This document shows positions 23,001-54,605 of a stretch of DNA of 64,000 nt, in pieces; the stretch's first letter is position 1; each line of letters opens with the position of its first letter. The position numbers and the translations under genes were made by a program. Under the pieces are notes generated by a model that saw only the letters and a list, made by a program, of their open reading frames with translations, was not told the DNA's origin and did not search any database. This DNA is from Apostichopus japonicus. Taxonomy: Eukaryota > Echinodermata > Holothuroidea > Aspidochirotida > Stichopodidae. The stretch covers positions 14,766,178 through 14,830,177 of the forward strand of contig NC_092579.1 of assembly GCF_037975245.1 (NCBI RefSeq), in the 5' to 3' direction.

Positions 23001-25477
23001 TTTTAGTATTTCTTGCAAGTCACATGACTCACAACATACACTTTTCTACTTCAAATTATATATACATGTATTATAAGATATAACAAAAAGCAATAAAATA
23101 AATTAATAAAATAAGTGTACATCTTGCAAAGCATTTTCCAGTTTGAGTTTCTTCTGTTTTAATTCCTTCATCTCATTATCATGCTTTTCCCTCAGGGTAT
23201 CTTTTGACGATTTCAAATTTGACAGCTCCTCTGATAACTTCCCGTCTCTGTTAACGAGGACGGTTAGCTTGTTTCTCAGATCTTCGACTTGCTCCTCCAA
23301 CAACTGTAAAGGAGAGGACATAGAAACAGCATAGGTGAAAATTCTGCTCACAACAAAATCGTTGGCTATTAGAGCTTAGAAATAAAGGAGACAAAAAAAA
23401 AAACCCACCATCATCACTGGTCTATGTGATCAAGATTAGTGCGATAAATAACTTCAACAAACAGAGAAGAAGAAAAATCTCTTTCCATTTGGGAGATATC
23501 ACAGGTTTAATATTCCATCACCCAGATCCTGATGTTCAAGTAAGAATCATAAAGCTGTTTATCTTTTAATAGAATCTTCCACAATCCAGTAGTACCATAA
23601 TAAATAAAAAAATAAGGAAAGATAAGGTGTCTCAAAGCACAGTCTGCTGGTCAACCAAAATCGCACAAGAAATGACATACTCTAATTTGCAAAAGATTGC
23701 AAAAATGGAAAATAGGAAATCTTACACTAAATTTGAAAGATCTATGGAAACTTTCCTGTTATGGAATAAGTGGTTTGCATCCCTCCTGTCGAATGGAGGA
23801 GGTTGGTCATAACCATATAGAGATGCCGGTTTTAGGTTTAGATGGATTCCATTTATGCGTGAGGATTACACGTTTTTGTTAAATTCAAAATAATGCAAAG
23901 TAACAGTTCAACACATAAAGAAGCTAAGGGATGAATTAATTTAGATTCAAAGATGATCAAAGGCCATCTACAGTAAAGAAATGTTTCTTTATTAATTCTC
24001 ACTAAAACGAACTCACTGTCTTCTCTTGCAACTCCTTGCTGTGGTCCTTCTCCGTGTCAATTCTCGCACGTTTTGCTGAACCCTTCAGAACGTTCAACTC
24101 ACTTTCTAGTTTAGCTATGCGACTCTGATTCAAAAATCTCTCCCCAGCTTGCTCTCGAGCCAGTTGCTCTTGTCTGCTTTTCTCTGTTCAGGATAAATGA
24201 AGAGCAAAATTATCATTCTTGCAAGAAGACATCTAATGCACAGAAAATCATAGCATAGATCACCACAAAATTACTTTTTACTGTGTTACAATTTTTTTTA
24301 CTGTCACAAAGTATTAAATATGGAAATAACTGGACGGTACTAGTTCAAGACAGTTATCGGCAATTAAATGACATCTCTTTAGCAGATATGTTCTTTCAAT
24401 TTCAAAGACAGAAATAGATTATTGACTAAATGCACTGGTATATTTACAGTGCACCAAATTCCACCACTCAAAGTCATTGTCTCATTTCATTAAGTGTTCA
24501 AAAAACAGCTTCATAAGAGAGTCTGAGGTGGAAACTGTAAAGTGTTGTGTATTTAATCAATTGTATAATTAGTCATTAGATTTAAATATTACTCCATGTT
24601 ATCTCCTACTCTGCTGGTACTTTTTTAAGAGGGTGTGACCTATCATGACTCATTATTGTACTGTATTGAATTGTTCATGAAGAACAAAGAATAAACAGAG
24701 GTGTTTCAGCCAGAGAAGAATAAACATCACAATATTCTACTTAATAGTGATAATCGTTGTGTTACTTTTCCGTCCTCGGTTACTTGTGCTACAAACACAA
24801 CTTAGGTTTCATCAAAATGCATGGAACACCAGTTTTAACACATCAGGCGTTCTTAAATCCAGCCTCTAAAAAACTTCAATCTGGTCAGCTAAGAAATTGA
24901 CTCACAATGTTGTACTGTACTAATCCATAGAATGGGGACCCTTCAGCATGCACATTGCTCAAGCTACAGGAGGTGAAGAATAATTGGCACTTTCCTCCAA
25001 CTAATTTTTCTCTCTGGCCCTGGGAAATTATAATGTTTCTCTTGGGCCCTGGTAAATAACAAATTGAGAACCCTTGTAGGAGGAAGCGGAAATAGTTCGT
25101 TGTTTAAAAGCAAGAGACAAAAATTCCAGGAAACTCCCCCCAAAAGAGAAGGAAATTACATCATGATCATGACCATAGAAACAGTTACCAAACATACAGT
25201 AAGTTCACAATGGATTGCATCTAGTATTAAACTGCAACCAGCTACATAAAACAATGTTTACAAGGGTATGCAGTGCTCAAAGCATAACTTAATCACCTTT
25301 TTGATTTGTCAAGTCATCCAAACCTACTGTAGGTCTAAACCTCTAAATGCTTAAAAGATGTAGCAATGTTATTAACTGAAGCACAACTGAAAGTTTCTTA
25401 CCAAATTTATTTGACAGGAAAGTGTTGAATTCACCCATCATGTTTAGAACAACAGTATTTTCTTCCGGCAGATCCAT
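10859..25477 (-). CDS. MAD1L1: MAD1 spindle assembly checkpoint protein, 12 coding exons
   Basis: Exons, 5' to 3': 25477-25402, 24183-24017, 23303-23121, 22619-22567, 21956-21885, 19742-19661, 18397-18267, 17720-17606, 16863-16705, 16454-16256, 14004-13814, 11032-10859. All boundaries are GT-AG and all phases agree, giving 533 residues. MAD1 is a long coiled-coil homodimer that recruits MAD2 to unattached kinetochores and nuclear pores. The N-terminus ([17 protein letters not shown]) resembles vertebrate MAD1. The MAD2-interaction motif is present ([10 protein letters not shown], about 354-363). The BUB1-binding RLK lies at about 427-429 (GQRLKEVF), and the globular C-terminal domain ends with a [16 protein letters not shown] segment. 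Human MAD1 is 718 residues. The shortfall falls between exons 8 and 9, where I found no exon. I am sure of the identity; the number of exons may be incomplete. Confidence 0.95.
11197..12522. repeat. MAD1L1: 31-bp minisatellite, about 42 copies, MAD1 intron 11
   Basis: The unit is about tagttatctgctatctta plus atatgtggaaata, with a few recurring single-base variants (t/c at the ttatYtgc position, ctctc for ctatc, aacatg for aatatg). The variants are scattered along the array, which suggests ongoing unequal exchange. Confidence 0.95.
12955..13785. repeat. MAD1L1: Two-subunit higher-order tandem repeat (about 74 bp x 2), MAD1 intron 11
   Basis: Subunit A (containing taaacaccccgaagag) alternates strictly with subunit B (containing gacaccatacagagcag). 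Each is followed by the shared words ttcctgctctacttaaac and caggtatcattatgcc. The AB dimer of about 147 bp repeats five to six times. Adjacent dimers are nearly identical, so the dimer is the unit that was amplified. Confidence 0.9.
13814..14004 (-). CDS. MAD1L1: MAD1 exon 11, RLK motif and start of C-terminal domain
   Basis: Encodes [19 protein letters not shown] followed by the [11 protein letters not shown] block typical of the MAD1 C-terminal domain. Its two-base start completes the codon left by exon 10, so exon 10 joins it directly. Confidence 0.94.
15030..16250. repeat. MAD1L1: 20-bp minisatellite with donor-like units, MAD1 intron 10
   Basis: The plus-strand unit is close to ttctttgactaaccatagac, about 60 copies. 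On the transcribed minus strand each unit reads ggttagtcaaag, which resembles the 5' splice-site consensus (g|gttagt). The array begins directly after the genuine donor of exon 10. Confidence 0.93.
16256..16454 (-). CDS. MAD1L1: MAD1 exon 10, carrying the MAD2-interaction motif
   Basis: Begins with [11 protein letters not shown] and includes [12 protein letters not shown], the MAD2-binding segment. The rest is coiled coil. The donor (aaca then gtaaag) is weak at -1. The 20-bp tandem array of intron 10 starts within about 15 bases of it. Confidence 0.93.
19842..21404. repeat. MAD1L1: 19-bp minisatellite, about 80 copies, MAD1 intron 5
   Basis: The unit is close to actgtgtaaactgtggagt. The left third (about 19960-20390) shows a higher-order arrangement with deleted and fused units (for example tatgtactatgtaaactatg) repeating about every 100-120 bp. 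The long frames across it are artefacts. Confidence 0.95.
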
Positions 25478-25487
25478 GTTTGCTGTT
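25402..25487 (-). CDS. MAD1L1: MAD1 exon with the start codon
   Basis: An acceptor (ctacag) precedes 25487 and 10 bases of 5' UTR lead to ATG at 25477-25475. The donor is gtaag, starting at 25401. At least one upstream non-coding exon is therefore expected, probably between 25.5 and 29 kb. The encoded 25 residues plus one base (phase 1) join exactly to exon 2. Confidence 0.9.
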
Positions 25488-26022
25488 CTGTAGAATGTTC
25501 AAAGTTTCATAGGAAATAATTGGTACCAGTTATAATTAATTGATACCAGTGACATGTCAATGTTCATACAGACCTTGTACAGAGATATCTAATAGCCACA
25601 TAATTCTTGTTATTCAGCATCAATTGAAAAGGCATTGTATGTATTGCAATTTCAAACTTTCTTCAAATCAATACAGTACCTCTGTTGTTTAAGAACAGAC
25701 ACAATTCCACTTTGCAATTTTTGTATCAAAACATATAGGCCTAGGCTAAAATATAAAAATAATATCTGTTTCTCCTCAGAAATCAACCTCATGAATTTCA
25801 CATTCATTCCACTTATTATAGTATACTGTGTTGCAATATGTATGGTGAACCCCTCAACAGTACTTCTACCGACAGGTGTTTGGCCTTGCTAAACTTAAAT
25901 TTCTAAATTACTGTAGGTCAAACAGATAGGCATGTCCATTAGATCTAGCATAACTTAGTAAAGTTGAGTTTAGTTCTATCATCTATGCCCATATTATTTC
26001 GTGTAAAACTAAAAGTAAGTGG
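25488..26022. other. Upstream of MAD1 coding start, nothing firmly recognised
   Basis: This should be MAD1 intron leading to an upstream 5' UTR exon. I could not identify that exon or a promoter. Confidence 0.4.
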
Positions 26023-26061
26023 GCCTGACGTTTTGATCCTAGCAGAATCTTCTTCAGAGGC
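26023..26061 (-). ncRNA. Decayed hammerhead ribozyme motif, copy 3
   Basis: Same family as copies 1 and 2. Stem I gcct/aggc is paired and the CUGAAGA core is intact, with a one-base change in stem II (gattct). The GAAA box is again AAAA, losing G12. The flanking word aagtaagtggg is shared with copy 2, so these are two insertions of one repeat family. Confidence 0.65.
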
Positions 26062-26194
26062 GAAATATATTATTTTGTTAAAGACAAAGTGTATTGTGAT
26101 TGTGAAGGCCCACAGTACCTACCCAGCTATAGGCCTGCTGTAGGTAGAGGCCATAGTATTAGTAGTACAACTAGTAGTACTAGTAGAACTAGCC

Positions 26195-26963
26195 GGGTAC
26201 CGTTATTCTCCGCACACGTTACTTTCCGCTGAAACAAAACGGTGTTTTCCGCACACAAATTTGTCAGCGGAAAACAACGTTTTTTTCAGCGGAAAGTACC
26301 GTTTTTTTTGGGAGGAGCAAAATGGCTTACTGAAATGATTAGGCACATGGAAGGATTTAGGAGGATGGAGAAAATAGAATTTGACTTTAGCAGGATAAAA
26401 TGTAGCTCCAAGACTAGATTATTATTAGGATAGCTTGGGTTGTAGCTTAGGCTGTAAGCACTAGATTAGGCTGTAAGCACAAGTTTAATTTTAGTTAAAC
26501 AGCGCCACCTTATTTTGTTGTAGTTTTCGATATGGCGTGAAGGTGAAAAAAGGTGAGCTGCCATGACGATTTGGTCTCGCTAAGTTTCATCCTTTAGGGG
26601 GCGGGCGGGGGGGGGAGGATGGGGTGTCTTTTGTGATATTTTAACATTAACAAGAACAGAGTACAGAGTGAGAATATATAGGGCTATATAATATTATGCC
26701 TCATACTTCTTTAAGTAATCCCTAATTACAAACACCCTAAGCCTCCTGTAAATTATAAGCAGCATAACTGTTCTGACATAAACTCTGTCATAACCATCCT
26801 TATCGACGTTCTTTGATACTTTCTCATGTTATTTTCATCATCCTGAATTTGGTATCCTTAAAGTGAGAAAGAATATAGTGTACAGGTAAGTGGAAACACA
26901 CAAGAATTTTTTCAGCGGAAAGTAATGTGCGGAAATTACCGTGTGCGGAGAACAACTGAAACC
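26195..26963. mobile_element. Inverted-repeat DNA transposon (MITE) with 9-bp duplications, 769 bp
   Basis: Flanked by a perfect 9-bp duplication gaactagcc (26186-26194 and 26964-26972). The ends are inverted and share gttattctccgcacac (left) and gttgttctccgcacac (right, reverse complement). Subterminal repeats of tttccgctgaaa and ttttccgcacac lie in both orientations. The 9-bp duplication and GG-starting termini fit a Mutator-like origin, though an 8-bp hAT reading is possible. No transposase. Confidence 0.8.
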
Positions 26964-26972
26964 GAACTAGCC

Positions 26973-28511
26973 TAGGCCTAGTAGAAGTCTAGCCTAGGTG
27001 AAGTACTACTGAAATGTAGACCTAGACCTTTGACACCCGACAATTAAATGTTTGGCATGAATGTATAAATGTAGCCTTAAATAAGTTGTTGTGTACCCTA
27101 AGGCTATAGTGGGCTTGGCCTCGGCCTATCTGTTACTCAGTACTATTGTCGCTGGTGTAGCCTATGTTAACTGAGCCTAGGCCTGTAACTGTTAGTGTTA
27201 CGTTATGTTACTGATCGTTTCCTTAGTCCTAAAGTTAGATTTAGCACGGTGAACATAGGCTACCCATCTAAGCTATGCACCGATATTTTATTCATTTGCT
27301 CCTAAGCATGTGGTAAACGGATCAACCGGAATTACTTTACTGACAGGTAAGTTCTGCGGCAAGACGTGATAATACAGGGATGGCCAGGCGTTAGATCTAG
27401 CACACGGCAGTCAGGTTAGAACTTTTTTACTGTTACTACAGTGTTAGGACATTATCAAATAGCCCGTGAAAATTATACTCAGGGTTTACCATGCCGTTTA
27501 GCATTTATGTTCCATATCAATATGATTATTTGTTTATATTGATAGCGCATGTATAATCAACGTTAGCGTAAACTATAACTAACGGGGCTCCACCACAGAA
27601 ATTTATACATTTTTTAAGTTTCGACAACTGTTTTACCAGCTGCTAAATGCCCATGAAATGTAATTCATTTCAACAAGTATATATCTTTCCACAAAATGCG
27701 AGCTAATCTAGTGCATCAAGTGTTTTTATGTGTAAAAATGAGGGATACTTTGAATTTAAGATCAGGATGTCGTCGAAACCGCGCTACTATAATGTAGGCA
27801 CCCTTTGTGCGAGTATTGTTTTAGTGTACCAAGATGGCGCGAGCGACCTTCAAATAGCTGCAATGCGTATTGTTGTCAGCAGTTGCGATATGGTTTCTTA
27901 TGTATTGATTTCTGTGGGCTCCACAGCGGTTTTGCTTTTCAAAACCCCTCACAGAAGTGTGTTTGTATCTATGACTGAGCTGCCAACTAGAACAATGACT
28001 TATAAATTAATGCGAATACGAATTTCGAGATTAAAGGGACGCTTTCAACGCTCCAAATGTAACGGATCGTGCTTGCCAATGTGTAGTAATAAATAAATGC
28101 ATATTTACGCACGGTTATGTAACAATTTGAAGGGAGATTCGATCAACATGCTGCAGCGTGTATATCCGCTGAGCTGTTTCATGCAGATGCATGCACTGGC
28201 GAAGTATGCCTACTTGTTGCTGTGGCTAAGATTTCCACCTGATGAGGGTACATCCTAAATAGGCCTACATAGAAAGCTCTTCGGAGTCCGTAGTCAGAAG
28301 ACCTAAACAGAAAAATTCAAGCGCGGTAAAGAAACATATGCAGAGTCCAAGCTCAAACCAGTAGTTTTTGGTGATCATCGAACCTCACAATAATGATAAG
28401 CTTATACAAATCTCCATGTCTCATTGGAATTGGGTGATTGTAGTGCGCAACAAGGGGCACGGGTCCTCGATGAAGCTGACAACAACCACTACCGACCTTC
28501 TTATATTGAGC
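26973..28511. other. Intergenic; possible MAD1 promoter region
   Basis: No exon is supported. The word aagatggcgcg (27833-27843) resembles the YY1-type element often found near starts of housekeeping transcripts. It lies in the wrong orientation for MAD1, so I do not call a promoter. Confidence 0.3.
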
Positions 28512-30025
28512 CAGGGACGTAGCCAGGGGGGAGCAGGGGGAGCGACCGCTCCCCCCCTTTCAGTGTCGATTTTTTTTTTAACTGTTGTTTTTTAGCATGG
28601 TATTTTGTCAGTGCTCTTTTGATCTTGAATACTCGTCAGCTCCGTTCACTCGATTGTAATCGTAGTAACATTCACGCCGACTGATTCAACAACTTACTTA
28701 GTTTGGCAGATGCAATTAGCTAAATTAAGCTTATAGCCAATTACAAGCCTACAGTTGGCCACTGCGTAATAAAATACATATTGCCTACCTAACCGCACTC
28801 TATGGAATGTCACGAACTGTATGCACAACAACGTCGACAACGTTCATTCTATGAGTCGTCCTAAGTTGTTGCACGAACAGCATGTTATGAAGCTAAGCTA
28901 GCAATCGTACGTGATACGCACTTCCTATAATAATTATTACACTGCTAATACACTGCGATAACGATATTTGTTTTTAGGCCACTGCATATCTGGCTATATT
29001 ACAAAATATGAAAGTTTATATTGTCCATCAGTTAAGTTTGTCAAATGTATTATAGTCCAGACATTGGACAATAAACAAGAATCATCCTACTGGAAAAATT
29101 GTAAAAGAGCACTACGTTTGTCTTTCTGATATATTATGTAAAAGAACATGTAAAAGAATTCAAACAAGAAACAAAATCTGCTGATAATGATATCATATGA
29201 TCAGGGCGTAGCCAGTATGTAGCACTGTAGGCCCGGGCCTACATTTTTTTGGCCAAGTTATCTCTTTTTTTTTAAAAAAACACCCATAATTCAAATCGAT
29301 AAGCTTGCTGGACGAGTTTAAGAGTCTATAGACAGGAAAAACTATTGAAATGAACGTAGCAAGAATATGGCTAAATTAGGTGACCTATTCAGGCTGTCAT
29401 CTAGGCTGTCATTTCTATCGCGTGCCGTTTCATTCAACACTCTACCCGCCGAAAAAGACTAGGATCCGATCTTTTTCAGTTTTTTAACATGTAGTTAAGA
29501 ACCCGTTTACGCAGATAATATTTCAGTTGAGAAAACAGTTGAGAAATTCAGATGGCAATCGTCGGATAGCTCTCGCCTGCTCTTATTAGGCTATTAAACA
29601 TTTACTAGCTACAGTTGTATCAAAGACAACTACTGGCTATAGTTGTATCAAAGACATTTCTGGCCTATCTTTGTTTCTACAAGTATCAGAACTTGAAAAG
29701 TAAGACTACTCTGTACATGTACCTTGTTAATTTTAATACATTATGTAGTATTGAATTACGTACTATTTTAACTCGTTTGTTTTTTGGGTTTAAAAGTGAT
29801 ATTGAATGAGGTGTCTCAAGTTAGCAAGAGGCCAAGGAACCAGAATGAACACTCGGGAAGGGCCGTTTCCGGCCATCTGGGGGCTTTGTAAAACCAAAAC
29901 TTTTCTTGTACGCTGCGCGCCAACCGATGGTGGCGCTCCGCTCAGATAGTCGTGCCTACAACTTTGAAAATCCATATCATTCGCAAAAAGTGCTCCCCCC
30001 TTTCAAATTCCTGGCTACGTCGCTG
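28512..30025. mobile_element. hAT-type DNA transposon, non-autonomous, 1,514 bp
   Basis: The left end cagggacgtagccagg (28512) and right end ctggctacgtcgctg (to 30025) are inverted. They are bracketed by a perfect 8-bp duplication tattgagc (28504-28511 and 30026-30033). A G-run and C-run (28540s, 29990s) lie just inside the termini. A second terminus-like word (cagggcgtagccag, about 29201) suggests a nested or composite insertion. No transposase frame seen. Confidence 0.87.
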
Positions 30026-30244
30026 TATTGAGCAGGAATTCGTCCTGGGAAGGTTTAAAAAAATACGGCTAAATATACTTTGGCATTCACAGTGATGTAT
30101 TAATATTGCTCACACAACGTTTAATGCAAAGAAACTTCTCTTTATCGTTTATTAATTGATGCAATGATAGCGTCTAACGCACACAACATATTTGGAGGCC
30201 AGCGGCTTGCACAATAAAAGATGAATTATATAGAAGGAGATATT

Positions 30245-30359
30245 TGATTGGTCTGTGTTTTGACTGAGCTGAATGTTGTCCAATCATATTTATATATACA
30301 TGTATAAAGAGTAGACAATGTCTTCTTTGATATATTGCTTGAGCCATGTTATGACGTCA
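30245..30359. promoter_or_regulatory. Promoter-like cluster without a recognised gene
   Basis: Two CCAAT-type words (inverse at 30245-30250, direct at 30280-30284) and a TATA-like tract ending tataaag (about 30303-30309) are followed by a palindromic CRE tgacgtca at 30352-30359. The spacing is plausible for a plus-strand promoter. I found no exon downstream, so this may be chance. Confidence 0.25.
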
Positions 30360-31236
30360 TAGGGTTCTCGAGAAAAGCTGTTTGAATACGGGATGAAAGT
30401 GAACTTCGCTAAGACTCGACGGCAACTTTTTTCTAAACGTTCGTTTGACGATTTGTGAGTTAGACGGAGGAGAACATAATTTTCTGCTAACCTTTATTCA
30501 TAGAGTCAAATGAACACAAAAAACCTTTCTAAAACGGATTGACCAAGAACTAGTTTACCCACAACCGTCAAAAGAACGAAAAGAATCGCTATAAAATCTG
30601 CCAAATATTAAGTTTTTTTTTTCCTACACGAAAACTTTGTTTATGTAACCAATGCTGATCAATGGTTTCAATATGCATGTGTGGCGAAAGATATGAATGG
30701 TTCATTTTTTTTATATTTTGTGAATGCATCTGACCACAGCAGAGTGAATGGTGTTATCATGAAATTGAACTGTAATGAGTGTTTTTCTTGATAGTTTTTA
30801 ACCCAATTTAGAGCATAAAACATTTTTGTGGGGGAAAGTTACATTTTGATAATATTCTAAATCCAAAGGATATTGCTAGTAAAAAAAAAAGAGAAAAAAA
30901 AGGAAAGATAAATCAACGAGAATATTATAACGGAACGATAAAGATTTTAAACTCATGTCATGACAATGATGACACCCATACCATACTGAGTGTGATCCTC
31001 TTCTAGGAATGAGGGAGGATTTGGCCTTTCAAAATTGGATACATTTCAATCCACCATGTGAACAAAATATTGAGAAGCAGCTTAGTTGTAGCAACAGAAT
31101 GATACATTTATCTATTATTTATTTTTTTGGTTTTCCTTTCTTTTTCTAAGATAAACGTTGTATTTTACGTCTTCTGTAAAGAAGGGGTTGTCCCTGTGGT
31201 CGTTGAATCGGAATTCCATGTGGAGGGCGAGGAAGG

Positions 31237-31611
31237 CAGTGGCGGAGCTAGGGGTATTGGTCAGGAAGGGCGAGAATGGTCTGTATGGGCGCTTTCGACT
31301 TTATCTAAGCGGAGCGCCACCACAGGTTGGCGCGGAGCGTACATAAATTTTTTGAGTAAAGATACTCCCTAGATCGCCGGAAATGACCTTTTCCGGGCCT
31401 TGCTAATCTGCAGATTAACGAAGAATAAATAGGTGTTATCGCCAACAAAATGTGACAAATGTCAATAGGTAGATGAGAGCGCAACAAAAAAGTAAATAAT
31501 CGCGAATAACTACAAAGTGGTGAATAGCTGAAAAGGGCGCCAGCTGTCCATTTGAGTTCTTCAGGGGGGGGGGGGCATCCGCCCCCTGACTGTATGGACG
31601 CTCCGCCACTG
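31237..31611. mobile_element. hAT-type MITE, 375 bp
   Basis: Inverted ends cagtggcggagc (31237) and gctccgccactg (to 31611) are flanked by 8-bp duplications with one mismatch (gaggaagg 31229-31236, gaggaggg 31612-31619). It has internal homology to 28512-30025 around the words cggagcgcca and ttggcgcg. No coding capacity. Confidence 0.78.
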
Positions 31612-31619
31612 GAGGAGGG

Positions 31620-32086
31620 GGTCTGGGGTGCCTCGCCAAGGAAAAAAACTACCATAAGTTGTTTGTTAAATATACGCACTGAAGTAAAATGCATAGTAAG
31701 CATACAGGAAACTGAAACAAATCTAACCTACAAAACAAAAGAAAACTTATTATGATGCTCATCTAATGTTGCCAACCCCTCTCTCCCACTCATTATCTCA
31801 ACAAAAGCACAGACAGAAAAGGGAATACATTATTTACTTCGTTTTAAAGAATAAAAATAGTGATTACAAAACCACTTTAAGGCGCTATAAACTTATCATG
31901 TCTATTTGATAAAATGTTGACACGTTATAAAATGTTGATAAAATGTCGACAAGTTATACACGCAGATGTTCAAAAAATAATAAGTCATGAAGTCATCGTG
32001 AAGTCTTTCTTCAAGGAGGAATACATACATCTCTAGTCCTACATACATAAACGGCGATTTGAATAACTAATATATATATATATAGG

Positions 32087-32143
<57 letters not shown>

Positions 32144-32722
32144 CCCTAAAGTGTACAGTACCAGGACACCGTCAAAAAACCCACCTTGGATGGACTTTCC
32201 ATTTAAAGCCACATATAAGTCTTAATGCAAATGCGTCGTTAAGGATAAATTCACCGCAGACTGGAGGGATTGATAGCAGTGCATGGAACTTGGATCGCAT
32301 CTTTTATGCAACTCATTGACAGATATATCAGAAAAGCGATAGTAACTGTGTCTCCTTTACGTACTTCAAACAATTTTTAGTATGATAGAGGGACACTTGC
32401 ATATGTCCCCCTATTCACAGTTAAGAGTACAGTACATATGTTCACATAATGTGTGCATTTATACAACTCTCCGATCGGTATACGGTTTAAGTGTGTGTGT
32501 GGCATTCATTCATTGCATGTCATAGGAAAGAATCTTATATAAAAAAGTTATAAAAAAGTTGACTGCATTATCGGCAATTTTAAGCAATTAATTTGCTCGA
32601 AATATAACCAGCTAATGTAGAACTTTCAATTGTCAGTATACACATTTTAGTAGATTATAACAACACTATTTTCCAATGTTACGGTGTGACAAAAACCCAA
32701 CTTATGGTAAAGATTTCTTGAT
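31620..32722. other. Intergenic with a (TA)n tract
   Basis: A TA dinucleotide run spans about 32070-32142. Nothing else recognised. Confidence 0.6.
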
Positions 32723-33879
32723 TAGAGTTCGACCTATTAAATGATAATCAGCTTTACCGAGTACCTATTAGTTTCTGTGACAATCGGGCCGATGCCTATT
32801 ACCTTTAGTGGATAAGCAGTTTTATTTTAATATTTCATTGAAAAAGATAACACAATCCCGAACGTTTGCTTCAAATTTTGCCATATGTAAGGGAAACCTT
32901 CCGATGGAACGTTGTTTAAACGATCATACACAGTAAGTCAATGGCGCTTCTCCATTGACATTACTACACGTGGGAAAACCACACACTAAAGTCCCATTGA
33001 CGTTTTCGCTGGAAATCAGACATGCTTTAGTCGGTAAGTTTAATTACTGCAAAGGTGATATTTTAGCAGGTATAGTACATTAGGTCAGGGGAAAGAAGTT
33101 GCTTCGGGTTTTTCGCAATAATATGCGTAAGAATATTTGCCTAATCAGTGATTAGTAATCACAAATGGTAATGCAGTAGAACTACCGAGGACTGTCGCCA
33201 AACATTTCTAGGGAATTTTAGGAGTATTTGGCGCCTTGATTGCATAATTTTATGGCATTTGTAGAAAATTGGGCGTATTTTCAAACTAAACAGTTATTAA
33301 GCTCAACAGTTCTCTAGCCAGACTGGCCTAATGTGCGTAGAACTCACAATGAACAAAGCGTAACGTCACTCTCACTTTCCAGTTTTCACCTAAGGTGAAA
33401 TGGCCAAAGTGGTTTAAAAGTATATTGATTTGGTTTTACATTTACTCGAAACAATTAATCTTTCATATCAATCTTTAATATTAAACCAGATAACAGGAGG
33501 TTTCGTTAGATGCAAGAAGCGAAGTGAAAAAAAGAATAATAACGTCGTCTCTCTAAGCTTATCGCGAGTATACTGTATGATGTTAACTGCTAAAACTGGA
33601 TAGTATATCGAACAGCATTAGTACAAACTCGCGTGAGGGACTTGCGATACCGCTTCACGGTAGATTAGCGCACCTTCCCCGGCTATGAATAGCGCTGAAT
33701 CGAACTTCTCCCGTTGTAGTTGTGGAGAATCAAAAGCGCGTAAAATACAATCCTTGATGTGGAACTTAATAATCGGTTCCAAATCATCGGTAGCGCAATG
33801 GATTTTGCCGATGCCGGTTACTGATTGTCTGATAATCGGCCCGATGCCGATTATCTAACCTATTATCGGTCGAACACTA
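32723..33879. mobile_element. hAT-type non-autonomous transposon, 1,157 bp
   Basis: Terminal inverted repeats tagagttcgacc (left) and ggtcgaacacta (right) lie between perfect 8-bp duplications ttcttgat (32715-32722 and 33880-33887). Subterminal regions at both ends contain inverse copies of words such as aatcgggccgatgcc and gataatc. No transposase frame remains. Confidence 0.85.
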
Positions 33880-33887
33880 TTCTTGAT

Positions 33888-35306
33888 CAGAAAATGCTGT
33901 CAATGTATAATTAGCAAAAGTTAGTCTTTTACGAAGTTCTAGTCTTAGCAGTCTGTTTGTAGTGTTCATGGCACACTTCTACCTCTCTTATCTGTGTAGC
34001 TTTAACCTCAAACATAGCTTGCTCAGATTTTTCCACCGAGGAAACCTAATTAGCTTGGTCTTTTACAAAGCCAGTATACTTCAGGCATACTGTGGTCACC
34101 ACATGACATTAAATTAGGGTACAAGTTGCATTATAAGAGGCTTTATTTTGTTAGTGGGGGGGGGGGTGTGGGCGGCTGTATTTATGGGTGTGAAGGTTTT
34201 TTTGCCACGGATTTTATTCAGTAAACTCTTGGCTCTATTGTTGAACCACTAGTGTGCATAGGGAGTAAAATGTTGGGGTTGTGTGAGTGGAGGTGGGGGG
34301 CAGACTTGTGACTATCTTGACGGATATGGCTTTAATCCATTTGGCTAGATGGAAGATCCATGTCTAGCATATTCAATGACATTGGTCAGCAATTCATCAA
34401 TCATACATCCTTTCCCTCCCCCATCACAGCCTATGTTCCCTAAGCCTTTTTCAATGTTACCAGAAACACAATACATATGATCACATTTTGCACAAATTGT
34501 GATTGGTAATCAGCCAGCTGCACAGGGAACTGAGGTCTACTTTATACTTTTACTAATTCTAGGCTAGTCAATAAAGCATTTGGTAAACGAATTAATATCT
34601 AGCAATTGCAAGAAAGTATTACGGTATTACCTAGGCTTCCAAAGTCAATCTCGACGGCTCTCATTTTGATAGTGCAACATGGATACCGCGCCGATTCGCG
34701 AATAAAAGTTAGGTTTACCGTTCTTGCTTGCATACAGTGTGAAAACTTGCGGCCATACGGACAACACGTTTACCTGTACACACGTCCATATGAGCTCTAC
34801 ATTACACTAAGCGACATTGCGCGGTGATGACGTCACAAGGTTTGTATACCAAAAGAAACTGCGTCAATATGAACATGGATATCAGTATATGTATCACCGA
34901 AAGGGATAGGGATCGAAATTGTGACTTTCAAGGTCACAGTTCCATTGGTCAGTTTTACCAGCATTAAAAGAGCATCGATAGTAAAACATATACCGATAGG
35001 ACGATAAAATAAACGAGATATATCTTGATGGGTCCCTAATAGCTAAATTTTGCACAGGTCACATATACTACTACAAAATTTGCCAAGCTATAAATATCCA
35101 TTCAGATGTATAATCGTCCAATCAAAATAAAGGGGTGTAGAGGGCAGCATCCACGATCAATGGGTACTAATTACCTGTACACCGAAGCCCTCATAACAGA
35201 ATGAACATACCCTTAAACATTAGGGGAACACGAAAATGTTCTCCTAACGTTACTGTCCCTCTAAGGTAGCAATTTTCAATATGCAATGGGCACCTAATGT
35301 GCACTT

Positions 35307-35348
<42 letters not shown>

Positions 35349-35403
35349 TAGATATATATATATAGATATATATGTATATATATATATAGGTGTATATATA
35401 TAG

Positions 35404-35446
<43 letters not shown>

Positions 35447-35530
35447 GAGACGTTTACTCTATACACCACGAAACCGAGTTATCTTAAGAATAAATCCTTT
35501 CTGTAAAATCAGTTATATGACATAGGCCTA
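33888..35530. other. Downstream flank of SLC23 gene
   Basis: Holds the presumed SLC23 3' UTR and an imperfect (TA)n tract with GATA and GTG variants (about 35309-35443). A palindromic CRE (tgacgtca) lies near 34828. The plus-strand frame at 34606-34827 shows no recognisable motif. Confidence 0.5.

Positions 35531-54605
<19,075 letters not shown>

Noticed and set aside
27728-28096. 122-residue plus-strand frame as a gene
   Set aside because: No recognisable domain, no splice or promoter support. Length alone is not convincing in eukaryotic intergenic DNA.
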